Positions 1 through 7,325 of a DNA stretch of 64,000 bases are shown here, in pieces. The DNA is from Lachnoclostridium sp. UBA903 (GTDB lineage Bacteria > Bacillota > Clostridia > Lachnospirales > Lachnospiraceae). The notes below the pieces were generated by a model. It was not told the DNA's origin. It worked only from the letters and a program-made list of their open reading frames with translations, and ran no database searches. A program made the position numbers and the translations under genes. Position 1 is the stretch's first letter, and every line of letters begins with the position of its first letter. Where the stretch lies: positions 39,713-103,712 of the forward strand of contig DBEP01000023.1 in NCBI GenBank assembly GCA_002294045.1, in the 5' to 3' direction.

Positions 1-1
1 A

Positions 2-532
2 AAAATACGGGATTATTTTGTAGGGTGCTGCAAAAGGGAGGGCACCCCTAAATACCATCTTCCAATCATTCCGGGCATGTTTTCCCATGGCACTATTCTG
101 GACTTAGGGGCTAAACTGCCTGCAACACCCAATGGAAGAAGAAAGGGAGAGCCTATTTCCCACTCCAATGAACCGGACCCGGGATTTACGGCGGGAATAC
201 ATACCTTTTCTCCTACGCTGAAAGCCAATGCTGTGGCACTTTTACAGCCCGGCTACGGGAATTCCGCACCGCTGCACCTGGACATCGATTCGGAGCTGCT
301 GAAAAAAGAGGGCGGTATAGATGCCCTTATTTCCCTGATTCATGTACATAACCAGATGGGCGGCACATTAATAAACCTGAATTTCCTGACGAAGAAGAAG
401 CTGCTGGAGGCTCATGAAGATCCCGGAAAGCATCCGGATCTGATTGTCCGTGTAACAGGATATTCGGCATTTTTCGCTTCCCTTTCAAAGGAGTACAGGC
501 AACAAATTGTTGACAGATTTTTATCTGCATAA
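2..532 (+). CDS. Glycyl-radical enzyme (pyruvate formate-lyase family), C-terminal part, truncated by window edge
   Basis: The frame is open from base 2, so the gene begins upstream of the window and only about 176 C-terminal residues are present. They carry the family signature: an ATPNGRRKGEP segment, as in the PFL family, and a C-terminal glycyl-radical motif RVTGYSA about 25 residues from the end; the radical glycine codon is near base 458. In this family the glycine is activated by a radical-SAM enzyme, which is not in view. The substrate-binding half is missing, so the substrate cannot be named. The next genes are two Gfo/Idh/MocA dehydrogenases, which suggests sugar, polyol or related catabolism rather than housekeeping PFL. 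The family call is secure; the function is open. Confidence 0.85.
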   Translation, partial: KIRDYFVGCCKREGTPKYHLPIIPGMFSHGTILDLGAKLPATPNGRRKGEPISHSNEPDPGFTAGIHTFSPTLKANAVALLQPGYGNSAPLHLDIDSELLKKEGGIDALISLIHVHNQMGGTLINLNFLTKKKLLEAHEDPGKHPDLIVRVTGYSAFFASLSKEYRQQIVDRFLSA

Positions 533-557
533 ATAAATTAAGAATGGAGGAGTTATT

Positions 558-1538
558 ATGTTTAAAGTAGCGTTAATGAGCAAATGGCATGTACACGCAC
601 AGGGTTATGCCGAGCTATTAAGGACGTTTCCGGATGCAAAAATAACCTGCGTCTGGGATGAAGAGCCGGAAAGAGGCAAAGAATGGGCAAAATCCTTAGA
701 AGTTGATTTTGAGGAGGATATGGATAAGATCCTTGCCAGGGAGGATGTAGAGGGAATCCTGGTCTGCTCTCCCACAAGCATGCATGCCGAAATCATGAAA
801 AAAGCTGCAAAAGCGGGCAAGCATATTTTTACAGAAAAGGCTATGGCACTGACCGGGAAAGACTGTGAGGAAATCACCGCCCAGGTAAAAAAAGCGGGAG
901 TTAAATTCGCAATATCCTTTCCGGCCCGGACAACTCCGGCAAATCTATACGTCAAAAGTGTAATCGATGCAGGTTTAGTCGGCCAAGTATCCCTCTTAAG
1001 AATCCGAAACGGCCATGACGGTGCCATTCGTAACTGGCTGCCGGAATACTGGTATGACGAAAGCAAAGCGGGCGGCGGAGCCATGATGGATTTGGGATGC
1101 CATCCCATGTATCTTTCCAGCTGGATTTTAGGTAAGCCGGTGAGAATATCCTCCATGTTCAGTTATTTTACCGACAAGGCGGTTGAGGATAATTCCGTTT
1201 GTACCATTGAATTTGAGAATAATGCGGTAGCCGTTGTGGAAACAAGTCTTGTAACCTATAAGACCCCATCCATGGTTGAGGTTTACGGAACGGAAGGAAC
1301 CTTGGTTATTAATGATAACAATATCCGGCTGACTTCCAAAAAAATGGGAGAGGAATTTAACGGCTGGGTGACTCCCGCAAAGCTGCCCGAAGCATTGCCC
1401 CATCCTTTAAGGCAATGGGTGGACGGTGTTTTATATAACAAACCAATTCTGTTTGATACGGAAGCAGGTACCAGACTTACGGAACTTTTGGAAGCCGCAT
1501 ATATTGCCCATAAAGAAAACAGGGTGGTAAAATTTTGA
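558..1538 (+). CDS. Gfo/Idh/MocA family oxidoreductase
   Basis: A 326-residue protein starting 25 bp after the glycyl-radical gene, with a good ribosome binding site (GGAGG), so probably the same operon. It has the two-domain Gfo/Idh/MocA layout: an N-terminal Rossmann domain, then an alpha/beta C-terminal domain with a GGAMMDLGCH stretch near residue 175 that carries the usual D-x-G-x-H catalytic pattern. The nucleotide-binding loop is unusual: the start reads MFKVALMSKWHVHAQGY instead of the GxGxxA pattern, and the common EKP motif is EKA (about residue 94). The likely activity is NAD(P)-dependent oxidation or reduction of a sugar-like substrate in the cytoplasm. The substrate is unknown. 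Confidence 0.88.
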   Translation: MFKVALMSKWHVHAQGYAELLRTFPDAKITCVWDEEPERGKEWAKSLEVDFEEDMDKILAREDVEGILVCSPTSMHAEIMKKAAKAGKHIFTEKAMALTGKDCEEITAQVKKAGVKFAISFPARTTPANLYVKSVIDAGLVGQVSLLRIRNGHDGAIRNWLPEYWYDESKAGGGAMMDLGCHPMYLSSWILGKPVRISSMFSYFTDKAVEDNSVCTIEFENNAVAVVETSLVTYKTPSMVEVYGTEGTLVINDNNIRLTSKKMGEEFNGWVTPAKLPEALPHPLRQWVDGVLYNKPILFDTEAGTRLTELLEAAYIAHKENRVVKF

Positions 1539-1589
1539 AAGAGACAGACTTTCAAACTCAAAAGCTTTGTGCCTGTGTAACCAAAGTAT

Positions 1590-1770
1590 ACTAGTGTTCT
1601 GTCTGTCTGACATCTCGACTAATTGCTTGCCTGAATATTCATCTGCTGCGTTGTCGTCAATCGACGTAGCATACTTGCTACTGCCACCGCTACGCCTCAA
1701 TCCTCCGCCTTGCAGGCTGAACATTCATTCTGCGCAATTAGCCTAAGTGCCAAGCAGACAGCACACTAGT
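1590..1770 (-). repeat. Dispersed hairpin element, family R1 copy 1
   Basis: A 181 bp element bounded by long inverted arms: ACTAGTGT-T-CTGTCTG at 1590-1605 pairs with its complement at 1755-1770, and pairing continues inward to the sequence CAATTAG/CTAATTG. The central 80-100 bp matches, in reverse orientation, the core of a second copy at 41869-42035. Shared blocks include GCAGAATGAAT, CTGCAAGGCGGAGGA, GTAGCGGTGGC, GACGACAACGCAGCAGATG and ATTCAGGCAAGCAATT. The arms differ between copies but stay self-complementary. Together with 1771-1834 this accounts for the space between the two dehydrogenase genes. Confidence 0.8.
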
Positions 1771-1834
1771 ACAGCCTTGCCCTGACGCAAATATCAGGCA
1801 CTGGTATTAAGCGAAATTTATGCAAGGCTGTACT
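1768..1834. repeat. Inverted repeat with nested hairpin
   Basis: AGTACAGCCTTGC at 1768-1780 is the exact complement of GCAAGGCTGTACT ending at 1834. A smaller hairpin (CCTGA/TCAGG) lies inside. It abuts the R1 element. It is not followed by a T-run, so it is not an obvious intrinsic terminator. It probably belongs to the same repeat insertion. Confidence 0.55.
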
Positions 1835-1894
1835 AAGCGTACATGGCGCAAAACTTCAGATGCGCAAAAATCATGCGCAGGAATGGAGAAAAAT

Positions 1895-2992
1895 ATGAGT
1901 AAAAAACTAAGAATAGGGATTATCGGAACCGGCGGTATCGCTAATGCCCATATGACAGCTTATCAAAAATTTGAAGATGTGGAAATTGTCGGCGGAGCAG
2001 ATATTGTGCCCGGTAAAGCAAAAGAATTTCTGGAAAGATGGAATCTTAAGGATGCCCCGGCATTTGAAAATGCGGAGGAAATGATTAAGAATATTGAAAT
2101 GGATGGTGTCAGCGTATGTACTTATAATACCACCCATGCGGAATGTACCATTGCCGCACTGGAGGCAGGCCTTCATGTACAATGTGAAAAGCCTATGTCC
2201 TTTACCCTGCAGGAAGCCGTGGATATGGTAAAAGCCTCCCGGAAGGCAAATAAAATTCTGACAATCGGATTCCAGCCCCGTTATGACTCCGGCCGCCGTA
2301 AGGTGGATGATATAATACGTTCGGGAGCTTTGGGCAAGGTTTATTATATTCAAAGCGGCGGCGGAAGAAGACGCGGAATCCCGGAGGGAACTTTCGTGGA
2401 GGGGGATAAAGCAGGTTTTGGCTGCCTGGGCGACATAGGCTGTTATTCCATTGACCAATGCCTGCATGCCGTTGATTATCCGAAGCCGTTAACCGTATCT
2501 GCCATGGCCTCCGATTATTTCGGAAAAAACCCAAAATATTTTTCCGGTGCGGATACCTTTAATGTGGATGATTTTTCCGTGGCATTCGTCCGGCTGGAAA
2601 ATGATTTGACCTTTCTTTTCCGGCAGTCCTGGGCCATGCATGCGGACACACTGGGGGATACTTTATGGCTGGGCACCGAAGGCGGAATAAAAATCAAAAG
2701 TGAATTTGATTATTCCAACAAACCTTCCCGTATTATGTATTTTACCGACGTAAACGGTCAGAATATCGACAGTTATGTATTGCCCTCCCTGCCTTTTAAT
2801 GCTTATGAGTCCCCGAAGCAGACAGATATTTTTGAAGCCAAGGTACGTGATTTTTGTGACGCTGTAATAGAAGGGCGCCCGTCGCCGGTTCCGGGCGAGG
2901 AAATCATATACAATCAGGCCATATGTGATGGGATTTACCGATCCAGCAAATTAAACAGGGAAGTTGAAATCGACATACCCAAACTGGACTGA
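1895..2992 (+). CDS. Gfo/Idh/MocA family oxidoreductase
   Basis: A 365-residue cytoplasmic dehydrogenase. The frame is open from 1820, but the ATG at 1895 is preferred: it has GGAG seven bases upstream, and the protein then begins MSKKLRIGIIGTGGIANAH, a textbook Rossmann dinucleotide loop. EKPMSFT follows at about residue 98 (the family EKP lysine), and GDIGCYSIDQ near residue 185 supplies the catalytic D-x-G-x-x-x-D/H region. Unlike the neighbouring paralogue it keeps all canonical motifs. It is on the same strand as the glycyl-radical gene and the first dehydrogenase, but a 350 bp repeat-filled gap separates them, so co-transcription is uncertain. The substrate is unknown, probably a cyclitol or sugar. 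Confidence 0.9.
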   Translation: MSKKLRIGIIGTGGIANAHMTAYQKFEDVEIVGGADIVPGKAKEFLERWNLKDAPAFENAEEMIKNIEMDGVSVCTYNTTHAECTIAALEAGLHVQCEKPMSFTLQEAVDMVKASRKANKILTIGFQPRYDSGRRKVDDIIRSGALGKVYYIQSGGGRRRGIPEGTFVEGDKAGFGCLGDIGCYSIDQCLHAVDYPKPLTVSAMASDYFGKNPKYFSGADTFNVDDFSVAFVRLENDLTFLFRQSWAMHADTLGDTLWLGTEGGIKIKSEFDYSNKPSRIMYFTDVNGQNIDSYVLPSLPFNAYESPKQTDIFEAKVRDFCDAVIEGRPSPVPGEEIIYNQAICDGIYRSSKLNREVEIDIPKLD

Positions 2993-3018
2993 ACCTTGCC
3001 GGTATGATTTCTTAAGTG

Positions 3019-3861
3019 TCAATCAATAAAGGGTGCGTTTTTAGGCATGGTATGAAAAGCCTTTTTAAAGGCCCTGGAAAAGGTGGAATAATTTTTAAAT
3101 CCGCTTTCAAAGCAGGCATCCGTAAGGGAGCTGCCCTTTTGCACCAGGCTTTTAGCCAGCAGCAGGCGCTTTTCGGTGATGTAATTACCAATGGTATAGC
3201 CGGTGACTTCTTTGAAGAAATGCATCAAATAGTAGCGGCTTAAGTAGAACTTTGCGGACAGTTTATCAATGGTAATATCTTCGGCAAGATGTTCGTTGAT
3301 ATAATCCAATATCTGAAGCAGTTTTGTATTGGCCATATCCGAATCCTGATAGTTAATGCGGTTGGATATGGCCGTTCTGTTCAGCTGAATCATAAATTCC
3401 AGAAATAAAATTTTCTGATAGAGTTCATTGGCGAAGTCATTATCATGAATAGAGTGTTCCAGTTCCAGGCATACCTGATAAAGCTTGCTTTTATCCATGG
3501 AATGAATTCGAAGGACATTGGAATGCTCTTTTTTTGCCCGTTCAAAGCAATAGTTCAGGTCATAATCATCATCCTTATAGGAATGGATAAACTGCGGTGA
3601 AACATAGATTATAATCCGTTCATAAGTTGAATCATCCAGAAAGGAAGGCTTATGGATATCACCTTCATTTACAAGAACGATATCATAAGGCTTCAGTACA
3701 TAGTTTTTACCTTCAATAAAGTAATTTATATTGCCTCTTAGAAAAATCGTTATTTTATTAAAGTCATGATAATGGAAATCAAACACTTTCTTCTGCTCAT
3801 CTATAATATGAAATATTTTAAAATCATCATTTAAATATCCCAGTTTATCAAAATCCTTCAT
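3019..3861 (-). CDS. AraC family transcriptional regulator
   Basis: A 280-residue protein. The N-terminal half is a cupin-type sensor domain (FDFHYHDFNKITIF, GKNYVLKPYDIVLVNEGDIH); the last 100 residues are a double helix-turn-helix of the AraC/XylS class (YLSRYYLMHFFKEVTGYTIGNYI and DACFESGFKNYSTFSRAFKK). It is convergent with the dehydrogenase gene; the two stop codons lie 27 bp apart. It is the nearest candidate regulator of the glycyl-radical/dehydrogenase genes, presumably answering to the same sugar-like ligand. That link rests on proximity only. Confidence 0.92.
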   Translation of the reverse strand: MKDFDKLGYLNDDFKIFHIIDEQKKVFDFHYHDFNKITIFLRGNINYFIEGKNYVLKPYDIVLVNEGDIHKPSFLDDSTYERIIIYVSPQFIHSYKDDDYDLNYCFERAKKEHSNVLRIHSMDKSKLYQVCLELEHSIHDNDFANELYQKILFLEFMIQLNRTAISNRINYQDSDMANTKLLQILDYINEHLAEDITIDKLSAKFYLSRYYLMHFFKEVTGYTIGNYITEKRLLLAKSLVQKGSSLTDACFESGFKNYSTFSRAFKKAFHTMPKNAPFID

Positions 3862-4308
3862 ATCCGGCTCCCGTTTTTCTCTCTGATATAAGACCTGTAT
3901 TGTATTTATCTATGGACCCCCCATAATCTAAGGCCAGTTTTTTGTTTCAGCTTAATTATATCGTACTGTTTGAAATAATGAAAGAATTATTAATTACTAA
4001 AGAAGAAGCAAGGCAAACACAGGACGGAAAATAAGAACGCTTAACAAAACCCTTGAGCAGGTCTCATAACTTTTCGCCAGAAATTATAAATTACGGAAAG
4101 GATGGTTTTGGAATAGCCAAAAGATGTAAATAAATTAAGTTGTTGAAAGGATAGTAATATGATAATATATTAAGAGATAATAATATCGGCGGTTACGAAC
4201 ATGGTTAAATAACAGGAAAGTTAAGACAGAAACACTTATAAGATTTTTGAATGATATCTTGATTTGTAAAGGCACTGTTTTTAGTTCCAAAGAATAGAGG
4301 TGTGTCAA
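3862..4308. other. Intergenic region, no recognised feature
   Basis: About 450 bp of AT-rich sequence between the divergently oriented AraC gene and the MNT gene. It must hold both promoters. Only very short reading frames are present and no repeat shared with the rest of the window was seen. Confidence 0.5.
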
Positions 4309-4656
4309 ATGAATGAAGTGCTTGAAAAAAAGCATAAGATTGTTGAACAGGCATTATTCATAATAAAAAGAGAACTGAAAGATTATAACGAAATAGGCCT
4401 GTTCGGAAGCTTTGCCCGGGGTAAAGCCTCTGCCAGCAGCGATGTTGACATTTATGTCATAACAGCATTGGATACAGACAGACGGACTAAAGCAATTCTG
4501 CGTTGCGATCTGGAGGAATTAAATGCTGATATTGTATTTCTCACGGAAGATTATATAAGGAACAATATGGAGCATTTACTGATAAAAAATATTATAAGAG
4601 ACAGGGTTATCTTAGAAAGGAGAGATGAAAGTGACATTGGGGGAACAGTATTATAA
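4309..4656 (+). CDS. Nucleotidyltransferase (MNT) domain protein of a MNT/HEPN pair
   Basis: A small 115-residue protein with the minimal nucleotidyltransferase fold: GLFGSFARGKASASSDVDIYV around residues 30-50 gives the G-S-x(n)-D-x-D metal-binding signature. The ATG at 4309 is preferred over the GTG at 4300 because AGG lies eight bases upstream. The 3' end overlaps the HEPN gene by 32 bp, the usual toxin/antitoxin-like coupling. Characterised MntA-type partners AMPylate HEPN toxins, but whether this pair does so is unknown. A paralogous pair lies at 28460-29194. The partner gene here is frameshifted. Confidence 0.85.
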   Translation: MNEVLEKKHKIVEQALFIIKRELKDYNEIGLFGSFARGKASASSDVDIYVITALDTDRRTKAILRCDLEELNADIVFLTEDYIRNNMEHLLIKNIIRDRVILERRDESDIGGTVL

Positions 4657-5039
4657 CATCGCGTTGGATGATCTGCATTATCTTGAGGCTATAGATGTAG
4701 AAGGTTATTACAATCAACCGGCCGCCTTATGCCAGCAGATATGTGAAAAATTATTAAAAAGCCTGATAGCGGACTATTATGTAAAAGAAGACCTTGAATT
4801 AATTTTAAAATCCCATTCGTTAAAAAAACTGGCATTGACAATAAAATCCATTATAGCCACAGCTGATTTTAATATTATAGAGCTTGCATTTTTATTTTGA
4901 TGCAAGATATCCGGGTCCTGACTATGTAAAGGTTAATAAAGATACTTTCTTAAAGTGTAAGGATATTATGTATGATTGCAAGAAGAAAGTAGAACGATTA
5001 ATACGGCAATTGAATGGTAATTCCGTCATTGAGGATTGA
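4625..5039 (+). pseudogene. HEPN domain protein, frameshifted
   Basis: The ATG frame stops at 4898-4900 after 91 residues, but the +1 frame continues from about 4884 to the stop at 5037-5039. It encodes HFYFDARYPGPDY and a matching C-terminus that aligns with YYFDAKYPGNDF in the intact paralogue at 28811-29194. Restoring two bases after CTT at 4883-4885 would rejoin the frames as L-x-H-FYFDARYPG, so a 2-nt deletion (or 1-nt insertion) is the simplest cause. A +1 slip on TTT-TGA-T at 4895-4901 would also rejoin them. No R-x(4-6)-H RNase motif is evident. It is the partner of the upstream MNT gene. Confidence 0.78.
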
Positions 5040-5106
5040 TGTAAAATATGAAACATAAAATTAGTTAACCGTTGAAAGCAATTAATTTGTTTTCAGCGGT
5101 TTTTTT

Positions 5107-5275
5107 ATTCAATAGGAAATTGCGTCCTATTGAATAAAAACGCTCCGCGGGGTGCGCATGGCGCACCAGAGGTAGTTTGTCACTGAAGTGACAGCGCGTC
5201 AGCGCCAGAGTCTGGCAAGCCAGACTCTTTGTTATCTCATAGGATTAAGGTATCCTATGAGATAAAAACACTCCG
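5107..5275 (+). repeat. Multi-hairpin dispersed repeat, family R2 copy A
   Basis: A string of perfect hairpins: ATTCAATAGGA/TCCTATTGAAT (5107-5135), GGTGCGC-ATG-GCGCACC (5151-5167), TGTCACT/AGTGACA (5178-5193), then GCGCGTCAGCGC, AGAGTCTGGC/GCCAGACTCT (5207-5228) and ATCTCATAGGAT/ATCCTATGAGAT (5234-5263). Related strings occur at 10588-10711, 20703-20748 (reverse, partial) and 29331-29416. It occupies most of the 360 bp gap between the broken HEPN gene and the dapF-like gene. Confidence 0.8.
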
Positions 5276-5400
5276 TTTTGGTAAGCTCTGCAAATGGCAA
5301 AAATGAAATTGGCTGTACAGCACTATCTGCAATATTTTAAGCATTTTAATAGTATCTTTATTAAATAATGTTATGTAAAATAAAATTCAGGAGGGTGAGA

Positions 5401-6258
5401 ATGAATATAACATTTGACAAATATCACGGGCTGGGCAATGATTATCTGGTTTATGACTGTAATAAAAATCCGGCCGTTCTGAAGAAAGAACACATACGGT
5501 TAATTTGTAACCGGAATTTCGGTATCGGGTCGGATGGGATATTAACCGGGCCTATTTTGGAAGACGGTAAAATTAAAGTCCGGATTTTTAATCCGGACGG
5601 AAGCGAAGCGGAAAAAAGCGGCAACGGTGTACGGATATTTTCTAAATATTTAAAAGATGCGGGATATATTTCAGAAGATGTATTACTGTTATCAACTCCG
5701 GGAGGTGATGTGAAAGTCCGTTTTCTGAATGAGGCGGGAACTCTTTTGGAAGTATCCATGGGCAGGATTTCTTTTCACAGCAGAGACATCGGTGCTGCCG
5801 GAATAAGCGGTAATATGATTAATGTTCCCCTGTTATTCGGAGAGAAGGAATATTTATGTACCTGTGTTTCCATTGGCAATCCCCATTGCGTTATCCCCAT
5901 GAAGGAGATTTCAAAGGAACTGGTTTGTGAGATTGGAAAGTATTCGGAAAACGCAGCCTGTTTTCCGAAACGGATTAATACACAAATAGTTAAAGTTTTG
6001 GACCGTGAAAATATTCAGATTGAAATATTCGAACGGGGAGCCGGATATACGCTGGCTTCCGGAAGCAGCAGCTGTGCTGCCGCCGCAGCGGTCCGGGGAT
6101 TGGGCTTTACAGAAGAGGAGGTTACCGTACATATGCCGGGCGGAGCCCTGAAGGTTAAGGCGGATTCCGATAATCAGGTATATATGACGGGAAGTGTTTG
6201 TTCCGTTGGCAGAATTGCCTTATCAGAAGAATTTATTTCCGAAAATGCAATTCGGTAA
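5401..6258 (+). CDS. Diaminopimelate-epimerase-like protein with Ser in place of both catalytic Cys
   Basis: A 285-residue protein. The ATG at 5401 is chosen because GGAGGG precedes it by four bases and the protein then starts MNITFDKYHGLGNDYLV, as DapF proteins do. Both DapF half-motifs are present, but the active-site residues are changed. The first reads NPDGSEAEKSGNGVR with Ser73 where DapF has Cys73; the second reads ERGAGYTLASGSSS with Ser220 where DapF has its second Cys. A thiolate/thiol racemisation mechanism would therefore not work as in classical DapF. The fold call is firm; the activity is not. The DapA homologue 96 bp downstream on the same strand suggests a lysine/DAP-related or amino-acid-derived pathway. 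Confidence 0.85.
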   Translation: MNITFDKYHGLGNDYLVYDCNKNPAVLKKEHIRLICNRNFGIGSDGILTGPILEDGKIKVRIFNPDGSEAEKSGNGVRIFSKYLKDAGYISEDVLLLSTPGGDVKVRFLNEAGTLLEVSMGRISFHSRDIGAAGISGNMINVPLLFGEKEYLCTCVSIGNPHCVIPMKEISKELVCEIGKYSENAACFPKRINTQIVKVLDRENIQIEIFERGAGYTLASGSSSCAAAAAVRGLGFTEEEVTVHMPGGALKVKADSDNQVYMTGSVCSVGRIALSEEFISENAIR

Positions 6259-6354
6259 AGACTGCAGTGATATTAAAATAAGTAGCAAATTCCAAGATTC
6301 TCAATAGAATATTATATGAGACGAAACGATTATAAAATTTTCAGGAGGTTTTTT

Positions 6355-7275
6355 ATGCCGATTTCAGGTGTCTGGTTACCGATAATAACTCCATTTTTAG
6401 AGGATAAAATAGATTACAAATCTTACAAAAGAATGATCGAGCATTACGCGGATACGGGAATCAGCGGAATGATTCCTTTAGGTACAACAGGGGAGGTTCC
6501 TGTTTTGAGTGATTACGAATTTGAAGAAATGATAGAAAAAACTTTGGAATATAATAAGGAACGCCTTCCTGTTTATGTAGGGGTAGGCGGAAATTATACG
6601 GCTAAAGTAATTCAGAAAATAAAAATTGCCGAGAAATATAATATTCAGGGGATTCTTTCTGTCTGTCCTTATTATAACAAGCCGAATCAGGCAGGAATTT
6701 ACAGCCATTTTAAAAGCATAGCGGAAGAAACGGCCTTAAATATTATTATATATAATATCCCTTACCGTACCGGTACCAATATTGAAAATGAAACTATCCG
6801 TAAACTGGCGGAATTTGATAATATTGCAGGTTTAAAGGATTCCTGCGGGGATATCAGGCAGACCATGGACCTGCTGCTGAATCCGCCGGAGAATTTATCC
6901 ATTCTTACCGGTGAAGATATCTTATTCTATGTAACACTTACTTTGGGCGGCCAGGGAGGAATTCTGGCTTCCTCCCATCTGAAAACAGAGCAATTTGTAG
7001 ATGTTTATAATAAAATAAAAGATAATGATCAGCAGGCAGCCTTTGAAACCTGGAAACAGCTTTATAATTTCATTCCGTTATTATTTAAGGAACCTAACCC
7101 GGCTCCCGTTAAATATTGCTTAAAAGAGCTTGGGCTCATAGATTCTTCCGAATTAAGACTCCCTTTAACACAGATATCGGAGCAGTTAAAGGAAAAACTG
7201 GACCGTGTTCTGTCTTTAACGGATAGCGTATTTGTATCGCAAAACGATATTACAAAACAGACTGTTTTAATATGA
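6355..7275 (+). CDS. dapA: 4-hydroxy-tetrahydrodipicolinate synthase / DHDPS family aldolase
   Basis: A 306-residue TIM-barrel lyase. The ATG at 6355 has AGGAGG upstream; the longer frame to 6316 is unlikely. Key residues sit at the same numbers as in E. coli DapA: GTTG at 43-46, Tyr133 in YNIPYRTG, and the Schiff-base Lys161 in AGLKDS. The reaction would be condensation of pyruvate with aspartate semialdehyde. A C-terminal tail of about 20 residues extends past the usual end. It follows the DapF-like gene, so the two may share a pathway. DHDPS-family members with other aldehyde substrates exist, so the exact substrate is inferred. Confidence 0.88.
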   Translation: MPISGVWLPIITPFLEDKIDYKSYKRMIEHYADTGISGMIPLGTTGEVPVLSDYEFEEMIEKTLEYNKERLPVYVGVGGNYTAKVIQKIKIAEKYNIQGILSVCPYYNKPNQAGIYSHFKSIAEETALNIIIYNIPYRTGTNIENETIRKLAEFDNIAGLKDSCGDIRQTMDLLLNPPENLSILTGEDILFYVTLTLGGQGGILASSHLKTEQFVDVYNKIKDNDQQAAFETWKQLYNFIPLLFKEPNPAPVKYCLKELGLIDSSELRLPLTQISEQLKEKLDRVLSLTDSVFVSQNDITKQTVLI

Positions 7276-7325
7276 TATACGGGCAAAGCCAGCCACGTTT
7301 TCCAATCTTTCAATGTGCAGGGAAT

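Noticed and set aside
605..1156. 183-codon open frame on the minus strand opposite the first dehydrogenase
   Set aside because: No ribosome binding site or recognisable family; the plus-strand frame has clear Gfo/Idh/MocA motifs.
1820..1894. N-terminal extension of the second dehydrogenase
   Set aside because: It lies within the inverted repeat at 1768-1834 and precedes the Rossmann start; the ATG at 1895 has a proper ribosome binding site.
3978..4034. Possible small peptide gene (MKELLITKEEARQTQDGK)
   Set aside because: Only 18 codons, weak ribosome binding site, no support from context.
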